Of a DNA stretch of 55,109 bases, positions 15,785 to 24,240 are shown in pieces (the first letter of the stretch is position 1; the number at the start of each line of letters is the position of its first letter). Made by a program: the position numbers and the translations under genes. The notes beneath the pieces are model-generated. The model was not told the origin of the DNA. It ran no database searches and saw only the letters and a program-made list of their open reading frames with translations. Source of the DNA: Candidatus Mediterraneibacter pullistercoris. Lineage in GTDB: Bacteria > Bacillota > Clostridia > Lachnospirales > Lachnospiraceae. The stretch is taken from positions 1-55,109 of the forward strand of contig DXAU01000051.1 of the NCBI GenBank assembly GCA_019116885.1, read 5' to 3'.

Positions 15785-16738
15785 ATGGATTACAGAGAAT
15801 TCACATGCGCGGTTGAGAAGCAGATGAATCAGAAAATGACAGGAGGTGTTAAGGCAGGCCTGTATACGGCAGAAAAAAATAACGGTACAGAGCGGACGGG
15901 GATTCTTATTGAGATTCCGGGAGTCAACATCTCCCCCACGATCTATCTGGAAGAATATTACGAAAGCTATCTGGCGGGCGAATCAATCGAGACTGTCGTT
16001 GGCGACATTATCAATTTTTATAAAAATATCCGGCAGGAAAAGTCGTGGGATTGCAGTAGAGTGCTGGACTATGAGAATGTGAGAGAGCACATTGTCTTTA
16101 AGATGATAAATACTTCAAAAAACAGGAACTTCCTCTCTACGGTGCCGCATATCACATTCCTTGACCTTTCGATCGTGTTCTATGTGCTTCTGGAAGCGGC
16201 AGGAGAAGGGACTGCGGCAATGGTGATCAATGAGGACCATGCGGGGCGCTGGAAAGTGGGAAAAGACGCGCTGTGGCGGGAGGCGTTGAGAAATATAAAA
16301 AAACTGCTTCCGGCTGAGTTTTTTACCATGAATTATGCACTCAGAGAAATGCTGAAGAAAAATACAGAATCTGAAAGCGCGCCGGAGCATGAAAACCTTC
16401 TCGACGGAAACATGGATGCCAGTGACAGTATGTACATCCTGTCAAATAATCTGAGAAATTATGGTGCGGCCTGTATAGCCTATCCGCATATCCTGGAGAT
16501 GATCGGAAATATTCTGCAGACAGACTTCTATGTGCTTCCGAGCAGTGTGCATGAGGTGGTGATCACGCCATGCCGGCAGGAAATAAGCTGTTCAGAGCTG
16601 GATGAAATGGTCAGAGATATTAACCGGACGCAGGTTGCGGAGGAAGAAATCTTAAGCGACCATGCATATTTGTATGAACGGAGGACTGGCAGACTCCGGA
16701 TCGGAGCAGAACGCCGGGCGGGGAGGGAGGCAGGATGA
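15785..16738 (+). CDS. DUF5688 family protein
   Basis: A 317-residue cytoplasmic protein of the DUF5688 family, recognised by its MDYREFTCAVEKQMN start. Other signatures are GVNISPTIYLEEYYESYL near residue 43, the ILSNNLRNYGAACIAYPHIL segment near 218 and the FYVLPSSVHEVVI segment near 247. The family is widespread in Lachnospiraceae, often in several copies, and its function is not known to me. RBS AAAGGAGAACG precedes the ATG. The last codon overlaps the start of the large surface-protein gene by 4 bases (ATGA), so the two are coupled. Confidence 0.82.
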   Translation: MDYREFTCAVEKQMNQKMTGGVKAGLYTAEKNNGTERTGILIEIPGVNISPTIYLEEYYESYLAGESIETVVGDIINFYKNIRQEKSWDCSRVLDYENVREHIVFKMINTSKNRNFLSTVPHITFLDLSIVFYVLLEAAGEGTAAMVINEDHAGRWKVGKDALWREALRNIKKLLPAEFFTMNYALREMLKKNTESESAPEHENLLDGNMDASDSMYILSNNLRNYGAACIAYPHILEMIGNILQTDFYVLPSSVHEVVITPCRQEISCSELDEMVRDINRTQVAEEEILSDHAYLYERRTGRLRIGAERRAGREAG

Positions 16739-19700
16739 CACACTCTGTAAAGAGGATGATGGTTATTGCCCTCATGCTGCTGGCATCCGGCCTGTTCACA
16801 TCAGGAAAGACCGTATGGGCAGAAAGAGGAGAGCAGACAGTCAGCCAGACTTTTCGCATCCGGGGAAACGGGACAGTGAAACTGACAGACCCTGATGGAA
16901 CCGAGCATGTACTGGATTCCGGAGAAAAAAAGCTGACTATGGAAACAGGGACATATGTCAGGCTGGAGGCGGAAGCCCGGTCAGAAACGACAATTGCCAT
17001 ATCTGTCGTAAACAGTGACGGAATAGAGCTTGAGCCGTCTTCGACAGAAACCGGAACTACATATATACGGGAGATTACTGCGACACAGGCAGACAAGATC
17101 ATCTATATAACCTTTGGAGCAGCATCTGCAAAAACGCAGGCAAGGGCTGCAGTTCCGGCAGCAGCCGGAGCCAGCGAACAGTTTCCGGAAAAGGGGGATA
17201 AGTTTTACGGTGCGTGTACGGTTCTCTCGGTTGACGGCGGAAACGGACATACAGTTCATGGCGTCCGCCTGGGGAATTTCACCGGTATCCTGGCAGGAGA
17301 GGGGAGCGTCAGGGCTCAGTGTGCGCAACATTCCGCAGCAGCTCCCATAGCGGGAATGAAATACAATTACACTTATACAGTCACATCTGTCAATAAACTG
17401 ACAGGTAAAGTACAGGGGAGCATCTATGCAAGATCCCAGACGCAGCCGGCCGATGGCTCTGTGGACAGTGAGGGATACCTGATAGGGTATCAGGGGCTCT
17501 CTGAACTGTTTGCCGTACAGAGGGATTATAACGGGAAGCTGCGTCTGAGAAAAGTATCCGCCAACACAGGGATCACAGATGGAAATGGATGCTATGCTCT
17601 GAAAAATGCAGTATATGGAGTATATACCGACGCAGCATGCACGGACAAAGCCGCTGAGCTGAGAACGCTTGCCGACGGGACTGCCGATGAGGTAGAACTG
17701 CCGTTGGGAAGGTATTATGTCAAAGAGCTGACAGCTCCGAAAGGCTATGCCCTGGATAAAAAAGTGTACACTGCGGAAGTCAGAGCAGACACGACGATAG
17801 AAGTCCGGGCGGAGGACCAGCCGCAGAGCGCTCCCATAGGTCTGGTACTGCAGAAAAGAGATGCCCAGACGGGAAAAAATATCCCACAAGGCTCAGCGTC
17901 TCTTGAAGATGCCAGATTTGAGGTGAAATATTATGCCGGATACTATGACAGCGACCCGGCGGGAAAAGGGGCAAAGCCAGTGAGAAAGTGGGTGCTCAGA
18001 ACCGATCAGTCAGGACGGATAAATCTGAAAGACTCTCAGAAAGTATCAGGAGATCCTTTTTATAAAAACTCGGCCGGAGCGAACGTACTGCCTCTGGGCA
18101 CAGTTACGATACAGGAAATAAAAGCCCCCACAGGCTATCTGATAAACAGCGAAGTCTATGTAAGGAAGATCACTGCTTCCGGGAAAGCAGAAAATGTTAA
18201 TACTTACCAGGCCCCGGCAGTGCCGGAAGAAGTGGTCCGGGGAGATCTGAGACTGCTTAAGTTTGCAGAGAATCCGGATAAAAACGCAGATCAGATGAAA
18301 CCGTTAAAAGGAATCATTTTTGAGATTACGTCAAAGACTACCGGGGAAACTGTGGAGATTGTAACAGATGAGTATGGGGCTGCTTCTACAGAGCAGTTAA
18401 AGAAAGACCGGGGCGGGCTTGCATATGGTACATACATTGTGCATGAGAAAAATACACCGGCGGGCCTGATGCGGATCAAAGATTTTGAAGTCACAATCTC
18501 AGGAGAAGGGCAGACGCTTTACTATATTCTTGAAGATAAGGCGATGATGTGTCCGGTACAGCTTATTAAAAAAGACAGTTCCACAGGTATGGCAATCCCG
18601 GCTGCCAATGTGAAATTCAGGCTTCTGGATGCTCAAAAAAGAAGCATCACCATGACGACATATTATCCGAAGAAACAGGTGCATGAGATATTTCAGACGG
18701 ATGAGAATGGCTCATTTATACTGCCGGATATGCTGCCTGCAGGCGAGTACTACTTTCGTGAGATCGAGGCTCCAAAGGGATATCTGCTGAGCAAGGAAGA
18801 TATAAGATTCACAATATCGGGAGACTATAGATGGGATACGCCTCTGGTCGTTTCTTTTGCAGATGATCCGGTCATGGGAAAGATAAACATTATCAAGACT
18901 GACGAGGAGTCCGGCGCGCCTCTTCCGGGAGCAGAGTTTAAGATTACCGCCGTTGGAGACATAGTCACTCCGGACGGTACTGTCCGCGCGCGGGATGGTG
19001 AGACGGTGTCGGAGCTCACTACTGATGAAGAGGGAAAGGCACAGTCGGAAGAATTGTTTCTGGGAACATATGCAGTCACTGAGACGAATCAGCCGGAGGG
19101 CTATGTGAGAAGCGACAGGACATGGGAAGTTACGCTTGCTTATCAAGATCAGCAGACGGAGATTGTTATGGAGAATCTTGCGATAGAAAATACCCCGACG
19201 CGCCTCACTATAGATAAAGTGGAGACAGGCTCGCAGAAACATCTGCCGGGAGTCACGTTTGAAGTGTGGCAGAAACCGGAGATAGTCCCGTCTGATCCTG
19301 AATCAGAGCTGCCTGTTCCTGGGCCGGATGAAGAAAATGAGGTGGACACAGAAGAAGAAAAACTGATGCAGACCGGGGTGAAACTAACCGGGAAAATGGT
19401 CGTTGCCACAGGAGACGACGGTACAGTAACTTTGGAACGCCTGGTTCCGGGGACATACTGCATACAGGAGACAGACACGATCCCCGGATATGTCCTGGAT
19501 GATACCGTCCATGAGTTCACAGTGTCCGAGGACGGCAGAATATGTGGGAAAGCGTCAGAAACAGCAGTGATAGAAAATGATGCGACGAAAATAGTAAAGA
19601 CAAGCGTACACAATATAGAAACAAAAGACCGGACGGCCGAACCGGAAATGGTACAGGCAATTGACACTGTGAGTATGACAGATCTACAGCCCGGGGCAGA

Positions 19701-20250
19701 ATACCGGCTGAAAGGCGTGCTGATGAATAAAGATACCGGGCATCCGCTCCGTGAGAACAATGACCCTGACGGCGAGGTCTTGATGGGGGAGACAGTGTTT
19801 ACAGCGGAAGCCTCTGAAATGGATGTGGAAGTGGCGTTTTCTTTTGATGCGTCAGAATTCGCAGGGTGGACGATAGCAGTGTTTGAATATTTATATCAGG
19901 AAGATATGGAGATCAGCAGCCATGAAGATCTGGCGGAGGAAATGCAGCAGATCTATATAAAGGAGCTGGAGCCGCCGCCTGAAGAGCCGGAAGAACCAGC
20001 CCAACCAGAAGAACCCAAAAAACCAGAAGAGCCAAAAAAGCCGGAAGAGCCGAAAAGGCCGGAAGAACCAAAAAAACCGGAGGAGCCGAAAAGGCCGGAA
20101 GAACCAAAAAAACCGGAGGAGCCGCCTGTGCCGCAGACCGGGGATGCATTTGATCCTCTGCCTGAAGCTGCGGTTTTCACCATCTCTGCCGCTGCTGCGC
20201 TGGCAGTCGTGATAAATCGGCGTGTGCGGAACAGACACAGAAAAAGTTGA
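16735..20250 (+). CDS. SpaA-type multi-domain surface adhesin with sortase motif
   Basis: A 1171-residue cell-wall-anchored protein. The signal peptide spans residues 1-30. Residues about 30-260 are an N-terminal module with an isolated Cys in AQCAQHSAAAP near 205, as in other clostridial adhesins. Six SpaA/Cna-B prealbumin-like domains follow (starting near 265, 365, 500, 605, 715 and 820), each opening like LxKxDxxTG and closing with YxVxExxxPxGY; many may form Lys-Asn isopeptide bonds. A VaFE/T-Q ester-bond-type domain (about 953-1080) contains DASEFAGWTIAVFEYLYQE. A Pro-rich wall-spanning stretch of PEEPKKPEEPKR repeats (about 1085-1128) leads to the sortase signal VPQTG at 1131, a hydrophobic helix and a basic tail. 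No sortase gene is in the window. Likely a pilus tip or adhesin. Confidence 0.9.
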   Translation: MTHSVKRMMVIALMLLASGLFTSGKTVWAERGEQTVSQTFRIRGNGTVKLTDPDGTEHVLDSGEKKLTMETGTYVRLEAEARSETTIAISVVNSDGIELEPSSTETGTTYIREITATQADKIIYITFGAASAKTQARAAVPAAAGASEQFPEKGDKFYGACTVLSVDGGNGHTVHGVRLGNFTGILAGEGSVRAQCAQHSAAAPIAGMKYNYTYTVTSVNKLTGKVQGSIYARSQTQPADGSVDSEGYLIGYQGLSELFAVQRDYNGKLRLRKVSANTGITDGNGCYALKNAVYGVYTDAACTDKAAELRTLADGTADEVELPLGRYYVKELTAPKGYALDKKVYTAEVRADTTIEVRAEDQPQSAPIGLVLQKRDAQTGKNIPQGSASLEDARFEVKYYAGYYDSDPAGKGAKPVRKWVLRTDQSGRINLKDSQKVSGDPFYKNSAGANVLPLGTVTIQEIKAPTGYLINSEVYVRKITASGKAENVNTYQAPAVPEEVVRGDLRLLKFAENPDKNADQMKPLKGIIFEITSKTTGETVEIVTDEYGAASTEQLKKDRGGLAYGTYIVHEKNTPAGLMRIKDFEVTISGEGQTLYYILEDKAMMCPVQLIKKDSSTGMAIPAANVKFRLLDAQKRSITMTTYYPKKQVHEIFQTDENGSFILPDMLPAGEYYFREIEAPKGYLLSKEDIRFTISGDYRWDTPLVVSFADDPVMGKINIIKTDEESGAPLPGAEFKITAVGDIVTPDGTVRARDGETVSELTTDEEGKAQSEELFLGTYAVTETNQPEGYVRSDRTWEVTLAYQDQQTEIVMENLAIENTPTRLTIDKVETGSQKHLPGVTFEVWQKPEIVPSDPESELPVPGPDEENEVDTEEEKLMQTGVKLTGKMVVATGDDGTVTLERLVPGTYCIQETDTIPGYVLDDTVHEFTVSEDGRICGKASETAVIENDATKIVKTSVHNIETKDRTAEPEMVQAIDTVSMTDLQPGAEYRLKGVLMNKDTGHPLRENNDPDGEVLMGETVFTAEASEMDVEVAFSFDASEFAGWTIAVFEYLYQEDMEISSHEDLAEEMQQIYIKELEPPPEEPEEPAQPEEPKKPEEPKKPEEPKRPEEPKKPEEPKRPEEPKKPEEPPVPQTGDAFDPLPEAAVFTISAAAALAVVINRRVRNRHRKS

Positions 20251-20272
20251 TCATGTCGCAGCATTTAGGCAC

Positions 20273-20301
20273 TTTACATTTCGGACAATTTGTGCTAGGA
20301 T
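20273..20301 (+). promoter_or_regulatory. Promoter of tRNA-Arg
   Basis: TTTACA at 20273-20278 and TAGGAT at 20296-20301 are 17 bases apart, and the TG at 20293-20294 makes an extended -10. A GC-rich stem (AAGGGGA 20316-20322 / TCCCCTT 20333-20339) lies between promoter and tRNA. Confidence 0.6.
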
Positions 20302-20352
20302 AAATAAGGCTGTGAAAGGGGAGCACTGCTGTTCCCCTTCCGCAGTTGAGAT

Positions 20353-20424
20353 GCGTCTGTAGCTCAGTGGATAGAGCAATGCCCTCCGGAGGCATGTGCA
20401 GCGGTTCGACTCCGCTCAGACGCT
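20353..20424 (+). tRNA. tRNA-Arg (anticodon CCG)
   Basis: A full cloverleaf is present. Acceptor GCGTCTG (20353-20359) pairs with CAGACGC (20417-20423), with T as discriminator. The D arm is GCTC/GAGC, the anticodon stem ATGCC/GGCAT with loop CTCCGGA, and the T arm AGCGG/CCGCT with TTCGACT. The anticodon CCG reads CGG arginine codons. CCA is not encoded. Confidence 0.97.
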
Positions 20425-20513
20425 TTATCTTTTCTTAATATATGTCTGTATCTGCTTAGACGAAACACGGAAGTGACAACAGGAATCAAAAGCAGCAGAA
20501 CAGGTAAGTCTGA

Positions 20514-20537
20514 GACATCCACGAGGATGTCTTTTTT
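20514..20537 (+). terminator. Terminator downstream of tRNA-Arg
   Basis: GACATCC (20514-20520) pairs with GGATGTC (20525-20531) over ACGA, followed by TTTTTTG. The 90 bases between the tRNA and this stem show no other feature. Confidence 0.85.
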
Positions 20538-20543
20538 GTGTCT

Positions 20544-20627
20544 GCGACGAGCCAAAGTCCGGGACTGCCCGAGACCTTGGCGACCGCTTACAATACCGGA
20601 ATGTGTCTTTTGGCACTTCCGGTGATT
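20544..20627. repeat. Dispersed structured repeat, copy 1 (84 bp)
   Basis: This 84-bp segment recurs at 35827-35910 with 7 substitutions and no gap. It forms two hairpins. One is CCAAAGTCCGGGA / GCCCGAGACCTTGG (imperfect). The other is CCGGAA-T-GTGTC, loop TTTT, GGCACTTCCGG. They are joined by a conserved CGACCGCTTACAAT linker. Both copies begin within 15 bases after a terminator T run. The 139 bases after this copy hold only the holin RBS. Confidence 0.85.
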
Positions 20628-20766
20628 TGCTTTTACGCAAATAACAAAGAGGTCATGCTCCTGCTATGGGTACAGTTCATAGAATATTGTGAGGAATGGC
20701 ATGATGGCGTATCTTCTGGAAAAGTCAGCAAACTGCCAGCAAAAATGAAATAAGAGGGAAAGAAAT

Positions 20767-21060
20767 ATGGAACAGATCATGAACTATGTAAAACCGGAGC
20801 TCATCGTTGTGGCGGCTGTACTGTATTTTGTGGGGACAGGACTGAAAAAAGCTCAGGCCGTGCCGGATAAGTATATCCCGCTGATCCTTGGCGCGATAGG
20901 TATTGTGGTATGTGCAGTCTGGGTGGCAGCGACGTGCCCACTTGATACAGGCCGTGATATTGCAATGGCAATCTTTACCGCGATTGTACAGGGGACACTT
21001 GTGGCGGGACTGAGCACATATGTGAACCAGATCATTAAACAGGTGGGAAAGCCTGAATAG
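20767..21060 (+). CDS. Phage holin family protein
   Basis: A 97-residue small membrane protein with three hydrophobic segments (about 10-30, 40-60 and 70-90). Its composition and layout are typical of clostridial phage-type holins (MNYVKPELIVVAAVLYFVG, then DKYIPLILGAIGIVVC and a Gly-rich third helix). Holins form membrane lesions that release phage endolysins. Here no endolysin, integrase or structural phage gene is adjacent, so it is either a phage remnant next to tRNA-Arg or a domesticated holin. RBS AAGAGGGAAAG is good. Confidence 0.75.
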   Translation: MEQIMNYVKPELIVVAAVLYFVGTGLKKAQAVPDKYIPLILGAIGIVVCAVWVAATCPLDTGRDIAMAIFTAIVQGTLVAGLSTYVNQIIKQVGKPE

Positions 21061-21073
21061 AAAAGACGTCAAA

Positions 21074-21105
21074 CGCCCCGGAAAGCAACAGGCATTTCCG
21101 GGGCG
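21074..21105. terminator. Inverted repeat between convergent genes
   Basis: CGCCCCGGAAA (21074-21084) pairs perfectly with TTTCCGGGGCG (21095-21105) over 10 bases. T runs are weak on both sides, the better one on the minus side (CGTTTGACGTCTTTT). It probably ends both the holin gene and the ABC operon. Confidence 0.6.
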
Positions 21106-21161
21106 GATACAATATATTCTGAGGAACAGATAACAGAAAGATTATTCCATCCGTTACTGTC

Positions 21162-21962
21162 TCATAAAAGATCGATCTTCTTTTTCATGATGTAATGAGT
21201 GGCGATATACTGAATGACCAGGATTAGGAGCATGAGTATCGCACTCGCTAAGAATAGCTTCGACATATAAACTGTCATCGCTGCACCTTTGGACTGGTAG
21301 AACTCATATCCTGGAAAGCAGCCCATAAGCGCCATGAGAAGCAGACTGAAGATCTGTATTACAAAACTGGTGATAAAATATGCAGCTATCGCGCAGAGCA
21401 CACGGTGCCCGGGAAATAGCTGGCCGACCGCGATACAGAAATAAATCATCACTACGCTGCTTATGCAGCTGACTAGAACAAATAAATATACGAAAAGTCC
21501 AAATGAACTGATCGTCATGCCAAGTTCATTGGTCACAGAGTCCGCTATGACACTGTAGGCATCAGTCACATTCTTTCCGGTAACTAAAATGAGGATACCT
21601 GCGGCAATCACAGTCGCATCAATAACCAGGAGGATATAGCCGGATATGAGTTTCCCCCACAGATGCTGTACTCCAGAGACAGGGAGTGTCCATGAAAGAT
21701 ATCCTTCCCTGCTGAAGAGATTTTTATAGAACCGGAACGCAATTTGGAGCGAAGTAAATATGCCCAGTGCTGAAATAAGGACAATGTAAAGGATCATGAA
21801 CAGTGCAAGAGATGTGACGAGCAGCTCTGTCGGATTATCAAAATTCAGCTTATCCATATAGAAGAAGCGTGCTGCCAGACAGATAAGAATATAGATGCCG
21901 TGGATCAGGATAAAGATCCTCGAAGCGGCCTGCAGGTCATATTTGATCAGTTTTCCTAACAT
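21162..21962 (-). CDS. ABC transporter permease-like membrane protein
   Basis: A 266-residue protein with about six membrane segments, beginning MLGKLIKYDLQAASRIFILI, typical of ABC-2-like permeases encoded with YtrB-type ATPases. A SREGYLSWTLPVSGVQHLWGK segment near residue 85 is typical of this group. It overlaps the ATPase gene by 7 bases and is the last gene of the gntR-ATPase-permease operon. The substrate is unknown; such systems often respond to cell-wall antibiotics. Confidence 0.8.
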   Translation of the reverse strand: MLGKLIKYDLQAASRIFILIHGIYILICLAARFFYMDKLNFDNPTELLVTSLALFMILYIVLISALGIFTSLQIAFRFYKNLFSREGYLSWTLPVSGVQHLWGKLISGYILLVIDATVIAAGILILVTGKNVTDAYSVIADSVTNELGMTISSFGLFVYLFVLVSCISSVVMIYFCIAVGQLFPGHRVLCAIAAYFITSFVIQIFSLLLMALMGCFPGYEFYQSKGAAMTVYMSKLFLASAILMLLILVIQYIATHYIMKKKIDLL

Positions 21963-22654
21963 TTGAATACCTCCCGGAATAAAGCGTCCACTGACTTCCC
22001 GTACTGTGTACGGATCTCATCGGCTGTCGCGTTCAAAGTGAGTTGCCCGTTCTGCAGGAACAGGACACGGTCCAGCACATTTTCGATGTCTGAGATCAGA
22101 TGTGTGGATATCAGAACAGTCGCATTATCACTGTAGTTTGTCAGTATCGTCTGAAGGATATAATCTCTGGCAGCAGGATCTACTCCGCCGATCGGTTCGT
22201 CGAGAATATACAGATCGGCGTCCCTGCTCATAACGAGCACCAACTGTACTTTTTCTTTTGCTCCTTTTGAAAGTGCGCTTAGTCGTTTGCTTCTGTCTAT
22301 CTCCAGTGTATCAAGCATTTTCGCGGCCCGTTCCATACTGAAATTGCGGTAGAAATCGGCATAATATGCGAGCATGTCTTTTACCCGCATGTATTCGTTG
22401 AAAAAGCTGCGGTCGGGCAGATAGGAAACGATTTTTTTCGTGGCGGTTCCCGGAGCCAGTCCGTTAATCATAATGTGCCCGTCGGTGGGATTGAGCAATC
22501 CGTTTGCAAGCTTGATAAGCGTAGTTTTTCCACTGCCGTTCGGGCCGAGCAGGCCTACAATCTGTCCTCGTTCGAGTGAAAACGTCACATTTGAAAGTGC
22601 AAAAAAGCTGCCGTATTTTTTCGTCAGCCGTTGACATTCAAGAATCGGTCTCAT
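21956..22654 (-). CDS. ABC transporter ATP-binding protein
   Basis: A 232-residue ATPase subunit. Walker A is GLLGPNGSGKTTLIKL near residue 35. The signature position reads LSALSKGAKEKVQLV, a degenerate version of LSGGQ as is usual in YtrB-type ATPases. Walker B is ADLYILDEPIGGVDP, and the switch His is in STHLISDIENVL. It overlaps the GntR gene by 17 bases and the permease gene by 7 bases, so all three are co-expressed. Confidence 0.93.
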   Translation of the reverse strand: MRPILECQRLTKKYGSFFALSNVTFSLERGQIVGLLGPNGSGKTTLIKLANGLLNPTDGHIMINGLAPGTATKKIVSYLPDRSFFNEYMRVKDMLAYYADFYRNFSMERAAKMLDTLEIDRSKRLSALSKGAKEKVQLVLVMSRDADLYILDEPIGGVDPAARDYILQTILTNYSDNATVLISTHLISDIENVLDRVLFLQNGQLTLNATADEIRTQYGKSVDALFREVFKC

Positions 22655-23021
22655 GATCTTCCCCCTTTAATGTGTCCTGTATCAGTTCCAGTGTATCTGT
22701 GTCAGAAAATCCCAGATCATGCATCTGGCTGAAAAATTGACGGATATGTGCGTGCGCGAGCTCGGATCGCATCTTCTGTATCATGGAAGCGTCGTCTGTA
22801 ATAAAACGCCCGCTTGTCCGCTGGGAATATACGAGTCCGAAGCGCTCCAGCTCAGAAAGGGCTTTCTGCATTGTGTTCGGATTCACTGAGGCTTCCACGG
22901 CAAGATCGCGGACAGAGGGGAGTTTATCCCCTGGCTGATATACACCGGATATGATGTTCTGCTGTATACGTTCCATCAACTGCAGATAGATAGGACGGTC
23001 GTTATCCAGATCCCATGGCAT
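22638..23021 (-). CDS. GntR family (YtrA-type) transcriptional regulator
   Basis: A 127-residue regulator with an N-terminal winged helix (PIYLQLMERIQQNIISGVYQ, PGDKLPSVRDLAVEASVNPN, QRTSGRFIT) and a short C-terminal dimerisation helix bundle. This size is typical of the YtrA subfamily, whose members repress their own ABC operon. The ATG at 23021 follows AGGTGATCG; the longer reading to 23099 runs through two GC-rich hairpins and is rejected. An operator candidate lies at 23102-23119. Confidence 0.9.
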   Translation of the reverse strand: MPWDLDNDRPIYLQLMERIQQNIISGVYQPGDKLPSVRDLAVEASVNPNTMQKALSELERFGLVYSQRTSGRFITDDASMIQKMRSELAHAHIRQFFSQMHDLGFSDTDTLELIQDTLKGEDHETDS

Positions 23022-23047
23022 TCGATCACCTCGTATTCTTTTTTTGA

Positions 23048-23097
23048 GGGAACTGCCTCTGGCAGTTCCCTGCAGAACGGGGATGTCCCCGTTCTGC
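23048..23097. repeat. Two adjacent perfect hairpins in the gntR leader
   Basis: GGGAACTGCC / GGCAGTTCCC (23048-23070, loop TCT) abuts GCAGAACGGGGA / TCCCCGTTCTGC (23072-23097). Neither has a T run. The paired palindromes look like a REP-type or mRNA-stability element in the 5' UTR. Confidence 0.7.
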
Positions 23098-23101
23098 AAC
23101 T

Positions 23102-23119
23102 GTACTATTAATATAATAC
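23102..23119. promoter_or_regulatory. Operator candidate for the GntR regulator
   Basis: GTACTATTAATATAATAC is an imperfect dyad with half-sites GTAnTAT and ATAnTAC, lying over the predicted transcription start of the gntR-ABC operon. YtrA-type regulators bind dyads at their own promoter. Confidence 0.4.
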
Positions 23120-23120
23120 A

Positions 23121-23149
23121 ATGATATATTTGTTAAAGGGAAATGTCAA
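23121..23149 (-). promoter_or_regulatory. Promoter of the gntR-ABC operon
   Basis: On the minus strand TTGACA (plus 23144-23149) and TATCAT (plus 23121-23126) are 17 bases apart. The -35 lies inside the 3' end of nfo. Confidence 0.75.
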
Positions 23150-24056
23150 GATGGTTTTCGTTTTCTTTGATGATGGTTTCTTTCATGTCCGGGTCGAACA
23201 CGCCTTTCCGGAGCATTTCGATCTCATATTTATAAGGAGCGTAAGATTTCTTCGGTGAGGCAGGAGAGGGAATGTAAGGGGTTTCCAGTATCTTCGGGAT
23301 CTCTTCAAAATCAGGATGATGGACGATATAATTAAGCGCGTCAAAGCCGATCGCTCCAAAGCCGATATTCTCATGACGGTCTTTTGCAGCTCCCGGGACA
23401 TTTTTGCTGTCATTAATATGAAATACCGCGATCTGGTCTTTTCCTATTATCCGGTCGAACTCATCCATAACATCATCAAAATGGTGAATAATATCATACC
23501 CGCTGTCACTTGTGTGGCAGGTGTCGAAACATACTCTCAGTTTCCCGCTGCATTTTACTCCGTCATAGATGCGGGCCAGTTCCTCAAAAGAACGGCCGAT
23601 TTCAGAGCCTTTTCCCGCCATAGTCTCAAGTGCGATAAAGCAGTCGGTATCCGGAGTCAGAACTTCGTTCAGGCCTTCGATGATCCGGGCGGTGCCGGCC
23701 TCGGCCCCGGCGCCTACGTGTGCTCCGGGATGAAGGATAAGTGTGCGGCTCCTGCATCTGATCGTCCGGTCGATCTCTTTGGCGAGAAATTCTACAGCGA
23801 GAGAGAACGTTTCCGGTTTCACGGAATTTCCCAGATTAATGATGTACGGCGCGTGGACGATGATGTCATTGATTCCGTGTTCTTTCATATATTCCCAGGC
23901 AGGCTCGATATTCAGCTCGCTTATATCTTTCCGCCTTGTATTCTGGGGTGCGCCGGTGTAAAACATAAAAGTATCGGCACCGTAAGAGACTGCTTCCTTT
24001 GCTGAGCCAAGAAGCATCTCTTTACCGCTCATGCCGACATGTGAACCTATTATCAT
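23133..24056 (-). CDS. nfo: Deoxyribonuclease IV (AP endonuclease)
   Basis: A 307-residue endonuclease IV, a three-zinc enzyme that cuts DNA at abasic sites in base excision repair. Metal ligands are visible in [58 protein letters not shown] with DRHENIG, and ILETPYI. The ATG at 24056 ([11 protein letters not shown]) follows GGAGATCTGTT; the 17 extra residues upstream are not family-like. It ends inside the gntR promoter. Confidence 0.95.
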   Translation of the reverse strand: MIIGSHVGMSGKEMLLGSAKEAVSYGADTFMFYTGAPQNTRRKDISELNIEPAWEYMKEHGINDIIVHAPYIINLGNSVKPETFSLAVEFLAKEIDRTIRCRSRTLILHPGAHVGAGAEAGTARIIEGLNEVLTPDTDCFIALETMAGKGSEIGRSFEELARIYDGVKCSGKLRVCFDTCHTSDSGYDIIHHFDDVMDEFDRIIGKDQIAVFHINDSKNVPGAAKDRHENIGFGAIGFDALNYIVHHPDFEEIPKILETPYIPSPASPKKSYAPYKYEIEMLRKGVFDPDMKETIIKENENHLDISL

Positions 24057-24090
24057 AACAGATCTCCTTTTCTTATATTGAATCGGATTC

Positions 24091-24119
24091 ATTATAAAAT
24101 AAATCAATAAATTTCACAA
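24091..24119 (-). promoter_or_regulatory. Promoter of nfo
   Basis: On the minus strand TTGTGA (plus 24114-24119) and a perfect TATAAT (plus 24091-24096) are 17 bases apart. Confidence 0.65.
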
Positions 24120-24176
24120 GCTGGCAGATCCGTGTTTATCGGAGAGAACAGACAAACACGAATTTCCAACGAAAAC

Positions 24177-24205
24177 TTGCCGTCCTCATCTATACATGGT
24201 AGAAT
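24177..24205 (+). promoter_or_regulatory. Promoter of argS
   Basis: TTGCCG at 24177-24182 and TAGAAT at 24200-24205 are 17 bases apart, with TGG before the -10 (extended -10). Confidence 0.6.
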
Positions 24206-24240
24206 ATTTTTCATACGGATAAAGAGGAGTGTGGAAAGAT

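Noticed and set aside
20010-20125. Short purine-rich tandem repeats as a possible regulatory array
   Set aside because: They encode the PEEPKK wall-spanning region of the adhesin and are explained by coding.
20538-20753. Open frame over repeat copy 1 encoding a GLPETLATAYN peptide also seen at 35719-36057
   Set aside because: The shared peptide comes from the shared 84-bp structured repeat. The two frames have no RBS and diverge completely outside it.
24229-24240. GTG start for argS
   Set aside because: The codon overlaps the only RBS; TTG at 24241 is better placed. Kept only as an alternative.
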